Assembly (NCBI GenBank): GCA_024336345.1
Contig: JANFOG010000002.1
Location: 1,116,001-1,180,000, forward strand
Source of the DNA: Mariannaea sp. PMI_226
Lineage: Eukaryota; Ascomycota; Sordariomycetes; Hypocreales; Nectriaceae
DNA length: 64,000 nt
Direction of reading: 5' to 3'
Shown here: positions 46,993 through 59,086 of the stretch, one piece after another
Layout: every line of letters begins with the position of its first letter
How positions within the stretch are numbered: position 1 is the stretch's first letter
Notes under the pieces: generated by a model
Databases searched by the model: none
Told to the model about the DNA's origin: nothing
What the model saw: the letters and a program-made list of their open reading frames with translations, nothing else
Position numbers and translations under genes: made by a program

Positions 46993-49840
46993 ATGATGCA
47001 CCACGACCACGAACTAGAATCATTGGATGCCACTGCGAAATCGGTTGGTCGTACAATTGCGGGTCCCAGCGGGCGGCTGTCGACGTCCTTTGACGCCGGC
47101 GAGCAAGGAGATGATTTGAGGCATCGAGTGGCTCAGCTGAATGAAGCTGGTGGCCGAAATGATGAGGACGATGAGCAAGGATCAGAATATGAGCTTCTTT
47201 TGGACCCAAATCTCCCTGAAGACTACGAGACAAGGCATGCACGCGGCAGTCGTGATTTTGCTGACGATGACGAAGCTGGTTTGCTAAAGGACGGAGATCA
47301 GGAAGAGGAGGAAAACTCGCCCTATCCAGAGGTTAGGGCTGCTGTCCCGAATCATGATGAGGATCTTCCATGCAACACAATCAGGACTTGGACGATAGGG
47401 TTGCTGCTTGTTGTCTTTGGTGCTTCAATGAACACTCTTTTCTCATTACGGCAACCTTCCATCAGTGTTGGACCTCTCATTGCCCAGATCATCGCGTGGC
47501 CTATGGGCCACGGCTGGGCAAGGTGGTTTCCCGAGACCATCTCTGTTTTTGGCAGAAGCATCCCCTTGAACCCGGGGCCCTTCAACATCAAAGAGCACTC
47601 CATCATTGTTGTCATGGCGAGCGTCTCGTTTTCGGTTGCATATGCTACCGACATTATTCTGGCCCAGGTTGTCTTTTATAAGCAGGATTTCGGAATTCTA
47701 TTCCAGCTGCTACTTACCATATCAACACAATCTTTGGGGTATGGAATTGCAGGAATTTTACGCAAGTTTCTCGGTAAGTTTTCTGTTGAATTGCGCTACG
47801 AGAGCTCCCCGTTGACCCCTTGAAGTCTATCCCGCTTCCATGATTTGGCCCGAAACGCTGGCCGCAGTCACATTGATGACGGCAATGTATGAGAAAAATG
47901 ATAGACCGGACCCAACGATCCTCGGCGGCACCATGCACAGGTACAAGTGGTTTGCGATCGTCACAGGGTGTGCCTTCGTGTACTACTTCATCCCAGGCTT
48001 TCTGGTCCAGTGCCTCAGTATGTTTGCCGTTGCTACATGGCTTGCACCTCAGAACCCCGTTGTGAATCAGCTCTTTGGTGGCCAGACTGGCCTATCTCTC
48101 ATTCCAATCACGTTTGATTGGACACAAATTGCTGGCTATGTCGGATCACCTCTGATCCCACCGTGGTATGTAGGGAAACATCTCTGGTCGGATACAATCT
48201 TAAACTGACAGACTAATTTGTACAGGTACGCTATCGCCAATTCGCTCATCGGAATCGTCACATTTTTTACCATATTATCACCAATCCTACATTATAGTGG
48301 AGTTTGGCATGCGTGGTATCTGCCCATGAGTGATTCAGGCACCTATGATAATACAGGCAATCGCTATAACACATCTCGGATTCTGACCGATAAGTTTACC
48401 CTCGACGAAGAGGCATATCAGAACTACTCACCTTTATTCATCAGGTATTTGAAACTGAAAAACTTGATAGAGATGAAATAAATACTTACCTTTTTTAAGT
48501 ACAACTTTCGCCCTGTCGTACGGGCTGTCTTTCGCATCTATCTCGGCCCTCGTCGTATACACCTGGCTGCACCATAGAAAGCAGATTTGGCAGCAATACA
48601 TAAATAGCACAAGCGAAAAACCCGATATCCATATGAAGATGATGAGGAAGTATGAAGAGGCTCCAACCTGGTGGTACATGAGCCTCTTTGCAATCATGCT
48701 CAGTATAGGATTCTTCACCGTCCTCTATTACCCAACAAACCTCAGTTGGTGGGCGTTTCTGCTGGCTATATTCATATCCTTTGGGTTTGCACTGCCAATT
48801 GGCATCATCCAAGCGGTCACTAATACACAAATTGGTCTAAATGTGTTATCCGAATTCATCTACGGATACATTCAACCAGGCCGCCCTCTTGCCCTCATGA
48901 TGTAAGCTTATTTCTGAGGTTCCCCGTCCTGTCCTGTATTTTTACGCGATGCCAAAAGAAAGAGGAAAGAAATTTGCTAATCTTCTCTATGAAGTTTCAA
49001 AACTTTTGGATATATCACGATGTACGTTACCGCTCGAAAATTTGATGCAATGCATGTGCCATTTCAGGCTAACAATGGACAGGTCACAATCGCTCAGCTT
49101 CGTATCAGATCTAAAGTTTGGACACTACATGAAAATCCCTCCACGAACAATGTTCCTGAGCCAAGTGGTTGCCACGACTTTCTCATGTTTTATCCAGATT
49201 ATAGTACTAAACCTATCCTTGAAAAACATCGATGGGGTTTGTGAGCCTCATCAGCCAAACCACTTCACCTGCCCTGGTGGGCGAGTCTTCTTCGCTGGTA
49301 TGTCTGGCCTCAATAATCTCTGTTATACTCCTTACTGACTTGGATGTGTAAGCTTCGGTAATCTGGGGGCTTCTCGGGCCGGCCCGCATGTTCTCCCCGG
49401 GACAGATCTACTCTGGCCTCTTCTTGTTCTTCTTCGTTGGTGCAGGAGTGCCCGTCATCATATACTTCGTTGCCAAGAAATGGCCTAAATCACTTGCCAA
49501 GTATCTCATGGCACCTCTGATCTTCGGCGGCGCGGCAGCGATCCCGCCCGCAACTCCACTCAACTACCTCTCATGGGGCATGGTGGGCTTTGTATTCCAG
49601 TTCTGGATCAAGAAGCGTCACTTCAAGTGGTGGAGCAGGCTCAATTTCTTAACCTCGTCAGCCTTGGACCTCGGGCTGGCCTTGGCCACGCTCTTTATAT
49701 TCTTTGCCTTCACTCTGCATGGGGTGCAGCCACCTAGCTGGTGGGGGAATGACATTGTTTCAACCACTATGGACGTCCAGGGGACCGCGGTGCAGATGCA
49801 TGTGGAAGATGGCCAACGCTTTGGACCGGAGACATGGTAG
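46993..49840 (+). CDS. oligopeptide transporter, OPT family
   Basis: Seven exons: 46993-47773, 47826-48165, 48226-48444, 48500-48901, 48995-49021, 49068-49297 and 49353-49840; 828 aa. OPT proteins import small peptides (or metal chelates) with protons across the plasma membrane, using about 12-16 membrane helices. The first about 130 residues are acidic and cytosolic. The family motif NPGPFNIKEH is at about 192, followed by many hydrophobic segments and conserved blocks YPASMIWPETLA, SYGLSFAS, SEFIYGYIQPGRPLA, FKTFGYITM, LKFGHYMKIPPRTMF, TCPGGRVFF and RMFSPGQIYS. Exon 5 is only 27 nt yet is needed for FKTFGYITM. Each junction keeps frame and restores a conserved block, so the model is well supported. 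Substrate unknown. Confidence 0.93.
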
Positions 49841-51044
49841 TAGTGAATGTATGGGCTCGTTGCGGCAGAGGCATGACGAGATGCTGTAAGTCTGTACTGT
49901 AGTGCGGCTTTTGCAACCCAGGATAACGTCTGGTAACTGGGTAATAACGATAGATAGCATAGAATGTCCAATCTAGTTGCATATTACTTTGGAGAATCTC
50001 GGCCAAGTAAGTCATGGCGTGGATGGTGTATGCCGCAGGGCTCTGTCAAATCGCTATCCAAAGGCAGAGGTGACCACCGGGGGATATGTTCCCAGCGGCG
50101 TTTGGGTCCGTAAGAAAAAGACAATTATGCCATGTGAAACTAAGCAGGCCTAGCAGGCTGTAAGTGAATGAATGGATACGCAGTACATCCACTGATGCAC
50201 CAGCTTCGGCAAAGAGATGGAGACCCAACATACCACAAGAGAAGAAACATGTTCCTTGATTCTCCAAGGGTCTCCGGTGCCAATACAATTCATTCCTTAA
50301 CTGAGTCTAAAACATATCATCAAATATTCGATCTTTGTCTGTACAATGATATACATGCCCCTCTAGCTACAGGCTACAATGGAGCACACCATGTCCATTT
50401 TCCGGGCAGCTTGGCTCAGCCAGCCACATTATGCACGACCGTCCGCTAGCCAGGCGAGATAGCGTAGCTACATCCACGCCCAGTTGATCACTCTTATCTC
50501 GTCGTACTAAGACATCAGTTTCCCGAGCTGGGGGTGGTGAATTTCCCCTCTCTTATCTTCTGGCAGTAGTCATAAACACGACTAGCGAATGTTACATTCA
50601 ACCGTCTCTTTTTTGTGTCTGCCAATCTCAGGTGTGTACCTGTCGGCAAGCTGAGAGTCTTGGTTCCAAGGGAGCAAGTTCTACACCGATGTAGCAAGCT
50701 ACGAGACCGCATGATAGACCTTCTCATCACTTGCTAACAGCCTGTAGATAGATACATGTAAATTCAGGTTGGAATGTGTCTTTCAAAGTATGCGGTTGTT
50801 GGGACTGCATAAATTGCTAGATCAAGCTCGACAAGTCGTGTTAGACTATGTATGAGGTGCGTCTTGTCATCAGCAGTTTATATCAGAGATTAATATCATT
50901 TTCAAATTTGTGTTGGCCGCCGCTCCCTATCTGATTAAGTCCTGCCTCTCGCCGAAAATATTCAACCAAATGGCTCTATAAATTCCATTTGTCTCCACAG
51001 AATGCCAGGAAACTGCTCTAATCCAAAGCATTCTTCGTTTACTT
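49841..51044. other. convergent intergenic
   Basis: 3' ends of the OPT and second Zn2Cys6 genes. Short frames only. Confidence 0.55.
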
Positions 51045-53683
51045 CTATTCATCGGAAATATGGTCATTTGCGGTTGCTTGCAACCTCCACAGATCCTCGA
51101 AGTGTACCTCAAAGCCAATTCCAGAGGTGACTGTGCTTTCCAGATCTCCTGTGTGCTCCAACCCCTCCGAGATGCCAATTGCGGTTTGAAGCGGCGGACC
51201 CTGTCTTCCGGCCTCGGTTCCGGTTTCCACGAACTCAAGCTCTAGATGACTACACTCTCCTGATGATATTTTATCAGACCCTATAGGAGCTCGTGAGGTT
51301 TGAGACATGGCTGGTTTTGAGCTACTCCCCATCCAGCTACCTTCGGTACCTGGGTACGAGGAAGGTAGAATCTCAGCAGGGTTGTTTGGAGAAGCTGCAG
51401 GTATTCCCGCCGGATATATCGATCGCAATATCATGCTTGGTTCTCCCCGAGTACGAATCTGCGTTCGCTTGCAAACAACTTCACGAAACTCAGATAGAAT
51501 GCGATGAAAGTCCCTAGCTTGAAAGTCCGTTGTAGCGCAGTGGGACATGATATCAATCGCGTCTGATATAGTCTTTGTGAACTCAACATTCCCATGAAGA
51601 CATGCAAACTCGTTGCTCAAAAGTATTAATGCTGCGGAGAAGATAAAATAACTAAACTTGTCAGAATCGGTGGTATTTTTGGTGGACTGCGTTTAAGCCT
51701 ACATGACGAAAGGATTCCTGCAAGGTAGACAGTTAGAATTCAATACCATATGTGCCAGCTGTATCGTATATGTGGATGTGGTAACACAAGTTTCCGAGAA
51801 CTGTTTCATCCAGGAGTGTTGTCCTGGCATTGATGCGTTCGAAGCATCTGCCTTAATGATCAGATGTAACAGAAAAGGGCGGGTCAGGAGAATGATTGCG
51901 TGGTATCCAAGAAGGCGTACTTGCAGTATTGCTGCTCCGTACGCCTTGGATATTTCTTCGTTAGAGAGTGTGCTGATATCCAAGCCAGGGTGGAGATCCT
52001 GAGCCCAACGCTTGCAATCTCTAGCAATATCTTCTGCTACTTTTGTGGATATCTTCCCTTTGGAATATATCTTCTTCAGAGTCTGACCAATGATTCGGCT
52101 TGCTTGAATTCCCGAGTCGATCCCATGAGTGCTTAGAATCTGCTCTTGGCGAAGCTTTCTGGCACTGCAACGACGGACTTTCGGTGCCTCAAGAGAGTCA
52201 TCTGAGCAATCATCCTCGGAAATTGCCAGTGGACGACCAAGAGACATTGCTAAAAATCTGTCGAGGACAAATAGACTCCTCCAGACGATCCGTCTCTGGA
52301 AATTCAGTTGCGGTTGCCCCTTTTCAAATACCATATCTGTTTCGTTGGCCTTGTGAAGGCCCAGCACATAGCCTGTCTGGACTGCCATGCCTATTTCAAC
52401 ATAAGTCAGGAGTACTATATGTCCAGTGGACACTCGATACTCACTCAAGTAGCTATGTGCAGCATTAGGTTTAGATACTACCAGCATGTAAAACGACATA
52501 AGACAAAGTGCTTGAACAGACCAAAGGTCCCTGTCCTCGAAGCCATGTAGAGGATCCCCGAAGCTCTTGGCGCATTGGAAGAAAGCTTCTGCACGGTCTG
52601 TGGGAAGAGCATAAAGCTGGTGGATAATCTCATATTCAGGAGATCCTGGAGTTGGTGTTGCCATCACAAGACCAATCGCGAGGACCAAATATATGAGAAC
52701 AAGATGCGGCTTGTCCGCAGTAAGGGGACTAGTATAGCAGGAGTTTAATTCGTGCAGAAATGCCCGACGGTCAAATATATTGATCATTCCTAGCGTCTTC
52801 AAGTACCCAGGCGATTAGAACAGTGACTAAAGTTGTATTAGGCCAGACTTACGTTCGTGAAAAAGGATTGCGAGAGGATATCAGCAACCCTCTTTTCTGG
52901 CAACATTGGTACACTTTGTGTAGTCTCTGCTGCCGTCATGGGTGGCTCATTGAAACGATGACGATCTGGATCCTGGGTAAATGGCGACTCGCCAATAACA
53001 CTTCCCACAATCATGCGTATCAACTGAAGATATGACAAGGTAGCTGAGTCACCAAAATATACTGGATGGAGGTGTCAATTAAAGAGGAGGAGGGGAAACA
53101 TTTGTGTATAACAGTGGCTTACTCACAGACTTTTCCGGCATTGTCCAACATGAGTCTACTCTGGCCAGATACATCAGCTTCTTCCTCCCGTTCAGAGGTC
53201 GGTGATTCCCCTATCCGGTGATCTAAGAGCATTGGTGATTCTAAATCAATTCGTTCCCAAGCCGCCGGGCCAATTGCGTTCCCAGATCCCGTTTGACTAA
53301 CTTCAGTGCCATTTTGTCGTCGTTTATGAGGAGGGCTTCCGATGATGGGTAGAGTGCGAGGGGTTGGGCGTTCGCTAACTTCGTAACTGCAGGTAACTTC
53401 GCGTCTTCTACATTGCTCGCAAGGGCTACGTCCATCGCACTATTGTTGGAAAGTCAGCCCCCGAGACACATAAATTAGTCAATTTTGTCGTCGATTCTGA
53501 ATGATAGTAGTAGACAAATGGGAGTACGATTACATGCTCCACAGCCTCAAGATAGATCTTCGGCAATAGAGGAACACTGTATGTACGTGGGTTGTGTAAA
53601 AAATAGATAGAGATCAAGCCGATGCATACCTTTTGTTTGCGACGCCTACAGCAGTCGCAAGCTTGAGAGGTCCTTTGTCTCAT
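51045..53683 (-). CDS. Zn(II)2Cys6 transcription factor with fungal-specific middle homology domain
   Basis: Exons 53630-53683, 53127-53439, 52853-53061, 52445-52796, 51703-52390 and 51045-51651; 740 aa. Zinc cluster ACDCCRRRKQK then CDGRSPCEQC and a last Cys at 35 (cysteines 9, 12, 19, 25, 28, 35), split by a 190-nt intron just before Cys 19. The fungal_trans domain follows: LQLIRMIVGS, RRAFLHELN, VYLVLAIG-like helices (LIYLVLAIGLVM), WSVQALCLMSFYML, SLFVLDRFLAMSLGRPLAI and the hallmark AIILLTRPFLL. The C-terminal part is Ser/Pro-rich and acidic, a possible activation region. The 54-nt intron 52391-52444 is in frame and stop-free, so it could be retained. Exon 4's 5' edge (52796) is the least certain junction. 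Targets unknown. Confidence 0.88.
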
Positions 53684-56025
53684 TTTTTCCACTTTCTTCG
53701 TGCTCCTTTTGAATAATGGAAATTACCAGAGCTGTTCTGATGTAGTATCGAAGCTACCAAGATTAATGGGATCAGTATCAAAGGACGAGCCAAGCTACCT
53801 ACATCCGCCAGAACGACACGGCTGGGTCTAACGAAGCAAGCATAGGGATGAAGCAGCAAGCGTGCTCATAATAAATAAACCTAAATCCGGCATTTTTTGC
53901 AAGAGATAGAGCTCATAAAAAGCACCACCAAATCTGTATGTGAGAAGCGTCTCAGGAGGTTGGATTTTGATAGGTCCCGAACTGTCGGGTAGCCAGAGGA
54001 GGGGCGAGGTCCCAAATTAGCAATATTATTTGCTTCCGTTGGCCGTTGGATCTGATTGACAGGAGGAGTGGGAGAAGAGAAAAGAAGTTTCCACCCATTT
54101 TGAACAAACCTGCTACCGGTTCAAGACAAAGCCTGCAAGATATCAACCAACTGGGAGCTGTACCATTCTGGTGGAAATGGTTGCGAGAACAAGCGGCCTA
54201 GCAAAGGAGGTATTGGCTGGGATAACTCACCTGTATGTATGTGGCGCTGACTAGTTTGACATGGGGTTGATATGTTAGCTGGCAAAAGGCTTGAGGCCCA
54301 GAATTGTATTCCTCAAGGGAGTCTCTCTCACTGCCCAATTACTTCCTCAATGAATCCTGTGCTAGCCTGTAGACCTGGTCACGGTGCCTTCGATTGCTGA
54401 GAACACAGGTTCAGACGGTCTCCGAGACTGCTTTTGAAACACTATTGTTTATTTTTCATACTGTCTCGCCTTGTCTCGCCTCGTCTTGCAATATATATAT
54501 ATTCTTTGCAATGGCTCGCTCACAATTGACAACAGCCACAGCGGAAGACAGCTCTCCCGTTCGCTCTGCAGATGGACGCCAAGTCTGCGCTTGTCACGCA
54601 TCCATTGACCGGGTTTACCGAATTCAGATTTCCCACAAAACGCTCCACCTGTTGTTATGCCTGAAACCAAGCAGTGATTGCATATGGGGCTAGGAGATGC
54701 GTTATGATATCAAACTGCCCCTGCTGTGGCCCTTATTAAGCTGGCCACCTGTCAGGGATTGCTTTTTGTGAGATTTACCGTCCAGGAATAAGGCAACACG
54801 TGGTTATGTCGGCTTTCATCTTTCAAGACAAGTCAAGGTGGTGAGCTGCTAATAGTTGTGGATGGCAAGCCAAGCGTGTCGGAAGCTTTCCGGCCCACGC
54901 TCCTCGAGATCGTTAGAGATGCTGTGAATATGTAACAAAGCCCTAGATAGCCTGCCTTGTTTTCTTCCTGCAGTGGATAATGATGAATATAGTTGCCAGC
55001 TCATGGAGTCAGCGATGAGCAATCGCTCTTATGCAAAGAAACTCTGAGACGCTGCTCTTTTGTCTGGTTGGGATCACCATGCAAGAGCCCCAGCCACGCT
55101 GATTGGTACAAATAAGATGTCTGCACAAGAAATAGACGATGGGATGCTACAGGATAAATTTATCTATCTGGTAATCTGGTAAATAGCTCACTCTGACGCA
55201 TCTTTATGTTGTCATGTGACATCGAGAGAGTACCCGATTGGAAACAGCTTGAAGCATGGCAGTTGCCCTCATCGAGGCGCTTCTAACTGTCTTCTCAACG
55301 AGAGCAAACTCTTTAATCCAGCCTTTGGCCAAACATACCACATACAATGTAGGAATACACATCGATTCATCATTGTAACTAAGTAATGTACACGTGGTAC
55401 ATATGAAAACATTGGAGGGGCACATAGCCTATCATATCATGGGTAGAAGACTTGCTCCGGATGCAAGTTAACAGATCTACATGCAAGTGTAAAGTCTTGA
55501 ATCCTCAACATGTGTCCTAGTCCATATCCTTTGCGGCTCCAGGCATCCGACCTGACCACGTTCCCTGACGCTCGTATCGATCCACCCTAGCGACTTATTT
55601 AAGACTTCCAGAATCATACACTCGTCATGAAGAGAACTTCATTGGTTATTGTGCAGGTCGGGGATTCATCGAGGTGGAGGACGGGATCATGTCGGAGGCA
55701 TTAATCAAATGTCTGAGACAACGTTTTGCTTGCGCCGATCTCCCTTTCAGTTGCACGGGAGGGTGCCTTAGACAGTTGAGTAAAGTGCGCCGAATCCCAA
55801 CAATTAACGGCGGAATGATGAACACAGAAAATGTCACAAACCCACAATACATGTAGCAGATACGGTTCGAAAAGGGCAGTATCACTATCTGGAGATGAAG
55901 GGTGGAGAGAGGCTGAGAGCCAGATAGGCAGACGCCATTATCATAAGGAGAGAGACCATCCAATTACCATTTCAATGTCTATAGTCGCATGATATAAATT
56001 ACAAGAAATTCAAGATTCTTCCAGT
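53684..56025. other. 2.3-kb intergenic
   Basis: Promoter of the second Zn2Cys6 gene at the left and 3' flank of PDX1 at the right. A short AT dinucleotide run lies near 54490. No frame here convinces me. Confidence 0.55.
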
Positions 56026-57439
56026 TCACAGTACCAATCGGCCAGGCTCTTCCTCTAGAATAGCCTTGCATCGCTCCAAGAAAATCTGAGCGCGCTCCTC
56101 CTCCGCCTTGGGAACTACTAAGGAGAACACGTTGGCGGTGTTCGAGATTCCAGGAACAGTGCGGATTCCGGTGGACTGGGTGGATTTCTTCTTGCTAGGG
56201 GTAGTGAGGATGTCAATGATATCGACCTTCTTAGGAGCAGCAGGAGGAGCTGCGAAGAAGGATGAGGGGGGGATTGCGGAGATATGAGGTAGGTAGATGC
56301 CTCGAGAGCCCTTGGTAGCCTTGACCTTGTCGAGGCCAAGAACCTGGTCGAAGAGCTCGTTGGCTGTGGGAGCACGCTTGGCGCGAGGAAGGTCATCATT
56401 AGCAACCTCGGCGGCACGGCTGACGAAGGTAGAGATGGGCAGGAACACCCCAAGAGTGTCCTGAATCTTGTTCTGCACCTCAACCACCTTGGCAAGCGAC
56501 ACGGGGACGGAAATCTCGAGGTTTTCGACAACGGGAGCCTTGGGGATATCCTTTGCGGCCTCTTTGGGGGCTTCCTTCGGGGTAGGAGCCTTCTTCTCGA
56601 CGACCTTGATGTTGCTCAGGTCGAGGTGAGAGAGGGAGTTGAAGCGAGCCTCGATCAGGGCCGGGGTCTCGGAGTTGATAGTGCCCAAGTACGCCAAAAC
56701 ATCACCCTTGACTAGACGGCCGTTGGGACCAGTCCCCTTAATCTTGCTAACATCCTCCTTGCTAAGGCCCTTTTCCTTGACGAGGTGCCCGACTGACGGG
56801 AGGAGAGGGTAAGAGTGCTCATAGGAGCCGCTGGGGGCGGCCTTAGCGGCAGCCTTCTTCTCAGAAGCTTTCGACTCGCTGGGGGCCGGAGATGAGGCAG
56901 AGGCAGACTCTTTGGGGGCTTCTCTCGCCTGGGAAATAGGCTCTTCGGCGGGAATCTCGAGAGCGCTGACGTCGTCACCAGACTCAGCAATGACAGCAAT
57001 GCGAGTACCGACTTGGACACTCTTGCTACCATCCGCATTCATAATCTTGACCATTATGCCATCATCCTGAGCCTCCACATCCATAGTGGCCTTGTCGGTC
57101 TCAATCTCAAGAAGCACGTCGCCGGCACTGAAAGAGTCTCCCTCCTTGACTTTCCAGCTAGCGATATTCCCCTCGGTCATGGTGGGCGACAAGGCGGGCA
57201 TGGTGAAGTTCTGGGCGGCGAGGCATCGTGACGAAGTGGTGAAGCCTATACGGGAGCAGATTTCCTATTAGCTTGTGGGGAAAACAGTTTGCCGCTGAAG
57301 TGCGACAGAGTGGGAGGACTATTGGGAAGATTTCTAAAAGGACAATCGAGGGGGGTGGGAGGGCCAACGTACTACGTGCGACGGCTCGAGTGCCGGCAAC
57401 GCGGGCAGATGCCCGGCACGCTGCCGCAAGTGATGCCAT
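56026..57439 (-). CDS. pdx1: pyruvate dehydrogenase complex protein X (E3-binding component)
   Basis: Exons 57376-57439 and 56026-57245, 130-nt intron with CTAAT branch; 427 aa. Protein X anchors dihydrolipoamide dehydrogenase (E3) to the E2 core in the mitochondrial matrix. Residues 1-36 form an Ala/Arg-rich presequence. The lipoyl domain follows from MPALSPTMTEGN, with the lipoyl lysine (about 73) in ETDKATMDVEAQ; then an Ala/Ser/Pro linker, the E3-binding domain (PSVGHLVKEKGL, KGTGPNGRLVKGDVL) and a divergent C-terminal region. The E2 catalytic HxxxDG motif is absent, which separates it from E2 itself. It is divergent from a presequence-bearing gene. Confidence 0.93.
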
Positions 57440-58156
57440 TGGAGATCTCAATTGCCACCGAGGGGATTGGCAATATTTTCGAAGAGGAATCGTATGGAGG
57501 TTGAGGCGGCGGGCGCGTTGAGGGATTGTCGAAAAAAGATGGGAATTATCGGGCTGCTCTCTCTGAAGCTGTTGGGATAGCGCGAAAGCAGGGGCCAGGC
57601 ACGGACCAGGCGGTGTTTTTTTGGAAGCAGATGAACGATTGAAGGAGACAGACAGAATTGCCGCGCTTGAAATTGTAAGTTCGGAACAGTTGAAATGAAT
57701 TTAATAAGGTAAATTATTTAATTCTCAGTATATAATCTACTTGGAAATCTATTTATGTATCCGAGATTCAATTTACGAGAAAAAACACTGCACAAAGAGG
57801 TAGGTGAAATTTGCTTAGCTGTCATCCACCTTAATTCTCTCACCCTGTCTGCTCTATTTTGTCACCGGCTTTGTCAATCTCCTCGGACGACATTTCGCCG
57901 GAGCCCGACCACGCCAAAAGAGACCACCAAACACCCCAGCAAGTAAGGACGGGTCCGTGCGCACATCGAAACCCTGGCCCATTGGAGTTTTTGAATAGCT
58001 TCAATTTGCAACCGGACCATGTGAGGCCATCATATTCGCATTCAGATGGCCCATTTCTCATGACAATTCGCCCCCAATTGAGCGTACCATTGCTCAAATA
58101 ATACTTCCTTTCGTGTATATTTCTCCCTACACCCTCATTTCTTTGCCTGTTTCACC
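57440..58156. promoter_or_regulatory. bidirectional promoter region, PDX1 and TMEM-like gene
   Basis: 717 bp between two divergent start codons. It must carry both 5' leaders and core promoters. No specific operator is identified. Confidence 0.6.
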
Positions 58157-59086
58157 ATGGCCAGCCTCGCTCGAGGCATCCGCCTCCCGGGCCTTGGGCT
58201 CCGGCCTCTCACAGCCCGCACCGAATTCACCGCCGTCCAGTCCCGTTTCTTCTCCACCTCCTTCCGTCTTCGAGCCGCCGAGCCCTCTGTCAAGACAACC
58301 CGGACGCCGACCCCGGGACGAAACATCCCCAAAAACGCTTCCACCAGTTCCTCCGTTGCCCCGAGTCGGTACGCATTCATGAAGTCCCTCGTGACCAAGA
58401 CTTCCCCAACGATTCTCTACGAGAGCCCTTCACATTTCTGGTTCTACTTTGGCTGCTGGTCCAGTGGGATCTCCATCCTCACCTGGACAGCTCTCACCGC
58501 GCCCACGGCTATGACCCAGCCTGAGGATGTCCCCCAATGGGTCGGCTATGTCTTCGGCGCATCATACGTCCTGCTTGGGTCAATGGGCGCCTACCTCATC
58601 ACCAAGACTCCCAACATTGTCAGCAGAATCCGGGTACTTCCTGTGGTGCAGGCGGCGACAAAGACAGCCCCCGGTACCGCCGCTCCTGCTCTCCCACCCC
58701 TCCACTTGGAAGTCACAGTAAAACGTATGATTCCGCTACTCAACCCAAAAATTATCACAACGCCTCTGGAGAAGGTTTCACTCAAGTCACGCTTCTCGCT
58801 TCCGGAGGAGTATGTGCCAGAGCTGAAACGGCAAGAGATACAGCGTGCAGAGCTGTCAAGGCGCAAGGCTCAGCGCAAGTTCGATATGGAGCATCTCATG
58901 ACAATGCCGTTCCGTCAGTTGGGCCGCGCGTTCATGGGAATGTTCAATGGTATCAAATCGGCTTGGACAGATATGGGCTACGGAGTTATTAAGGTGGATG
59001 GCAAATCGTACAAGGTGGACGTGACCAAGGGCTTTGCGCATGATGGGTTTCGCACATTGGAGAAGTTGGTAGATATCAAGCCTTGA
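58157..59086 (+). CDS. mitochondrial membrane protein, possibly TMEM70/186/223-like
   Basis: Single exon, 309 aa; ATG at 58157 in the context CACCATGG. The N-terminus (about 1-40) is Arg/Ser/Ala-rich with RFFSTSFRLR, a clear mitochondrial presequence with a probable cleavage site. Two hydrophobic segments follow, FWFYFGCWSSGISILTW and VGYVFGASYVLLGSMGAYL, separated by a short loop; then a soluble C-terminal domain (VTVKRMIPLL, RFSLPEEYVPELKR, VDGKSYKVDVTKGF). The two-helix hairpin after a presequence is like the TMEM70/TMEM186/TMEM223 group, which acts in respiratory-complex assembly; I hold this family call only moderately. Divergent from PDX1. Confidence 0.8.
   Translation: MASLARGIRLPGLGLRPLTARTEFTAVQSRFFSTSFRLRAAEPSVKTTRTPTPGRNIPKNASTSSSVAPSRYAFMKSLVTKTSPTILYESPSHFWFYFGCWSSGISILTWTALTAPTAMTQPEDVPQWVGYVFGASYVLLGSMGAYLITKTPNIVSRIRVLPVVQAATKTAPGTAAPALPPLHLEVTVKRMIPLLNPKIITTPLEKVSLKSRFSLPEEYVPELKRQEIQRAELSRRKAQRKFDMEHLMTMPFRQLGRAFMGMFNGIKSAWTDMGYGVIKVDGKSYKVDVTKGFAHDGFRTLEKLVDIKP

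Noticed and set aside
54510..54693. Short ORF after an AT dinucleotide run, starting MARSQLTT
   Set aside because: A TATA-like stretch precedes it, but it is short, has no domain and no splice partner that extends it.
55646..55963. 105-codon frame with hydrophobic segment on the minus strand
   Set aside because: No start context, family likeness or signal-peptide logic; probably chance.
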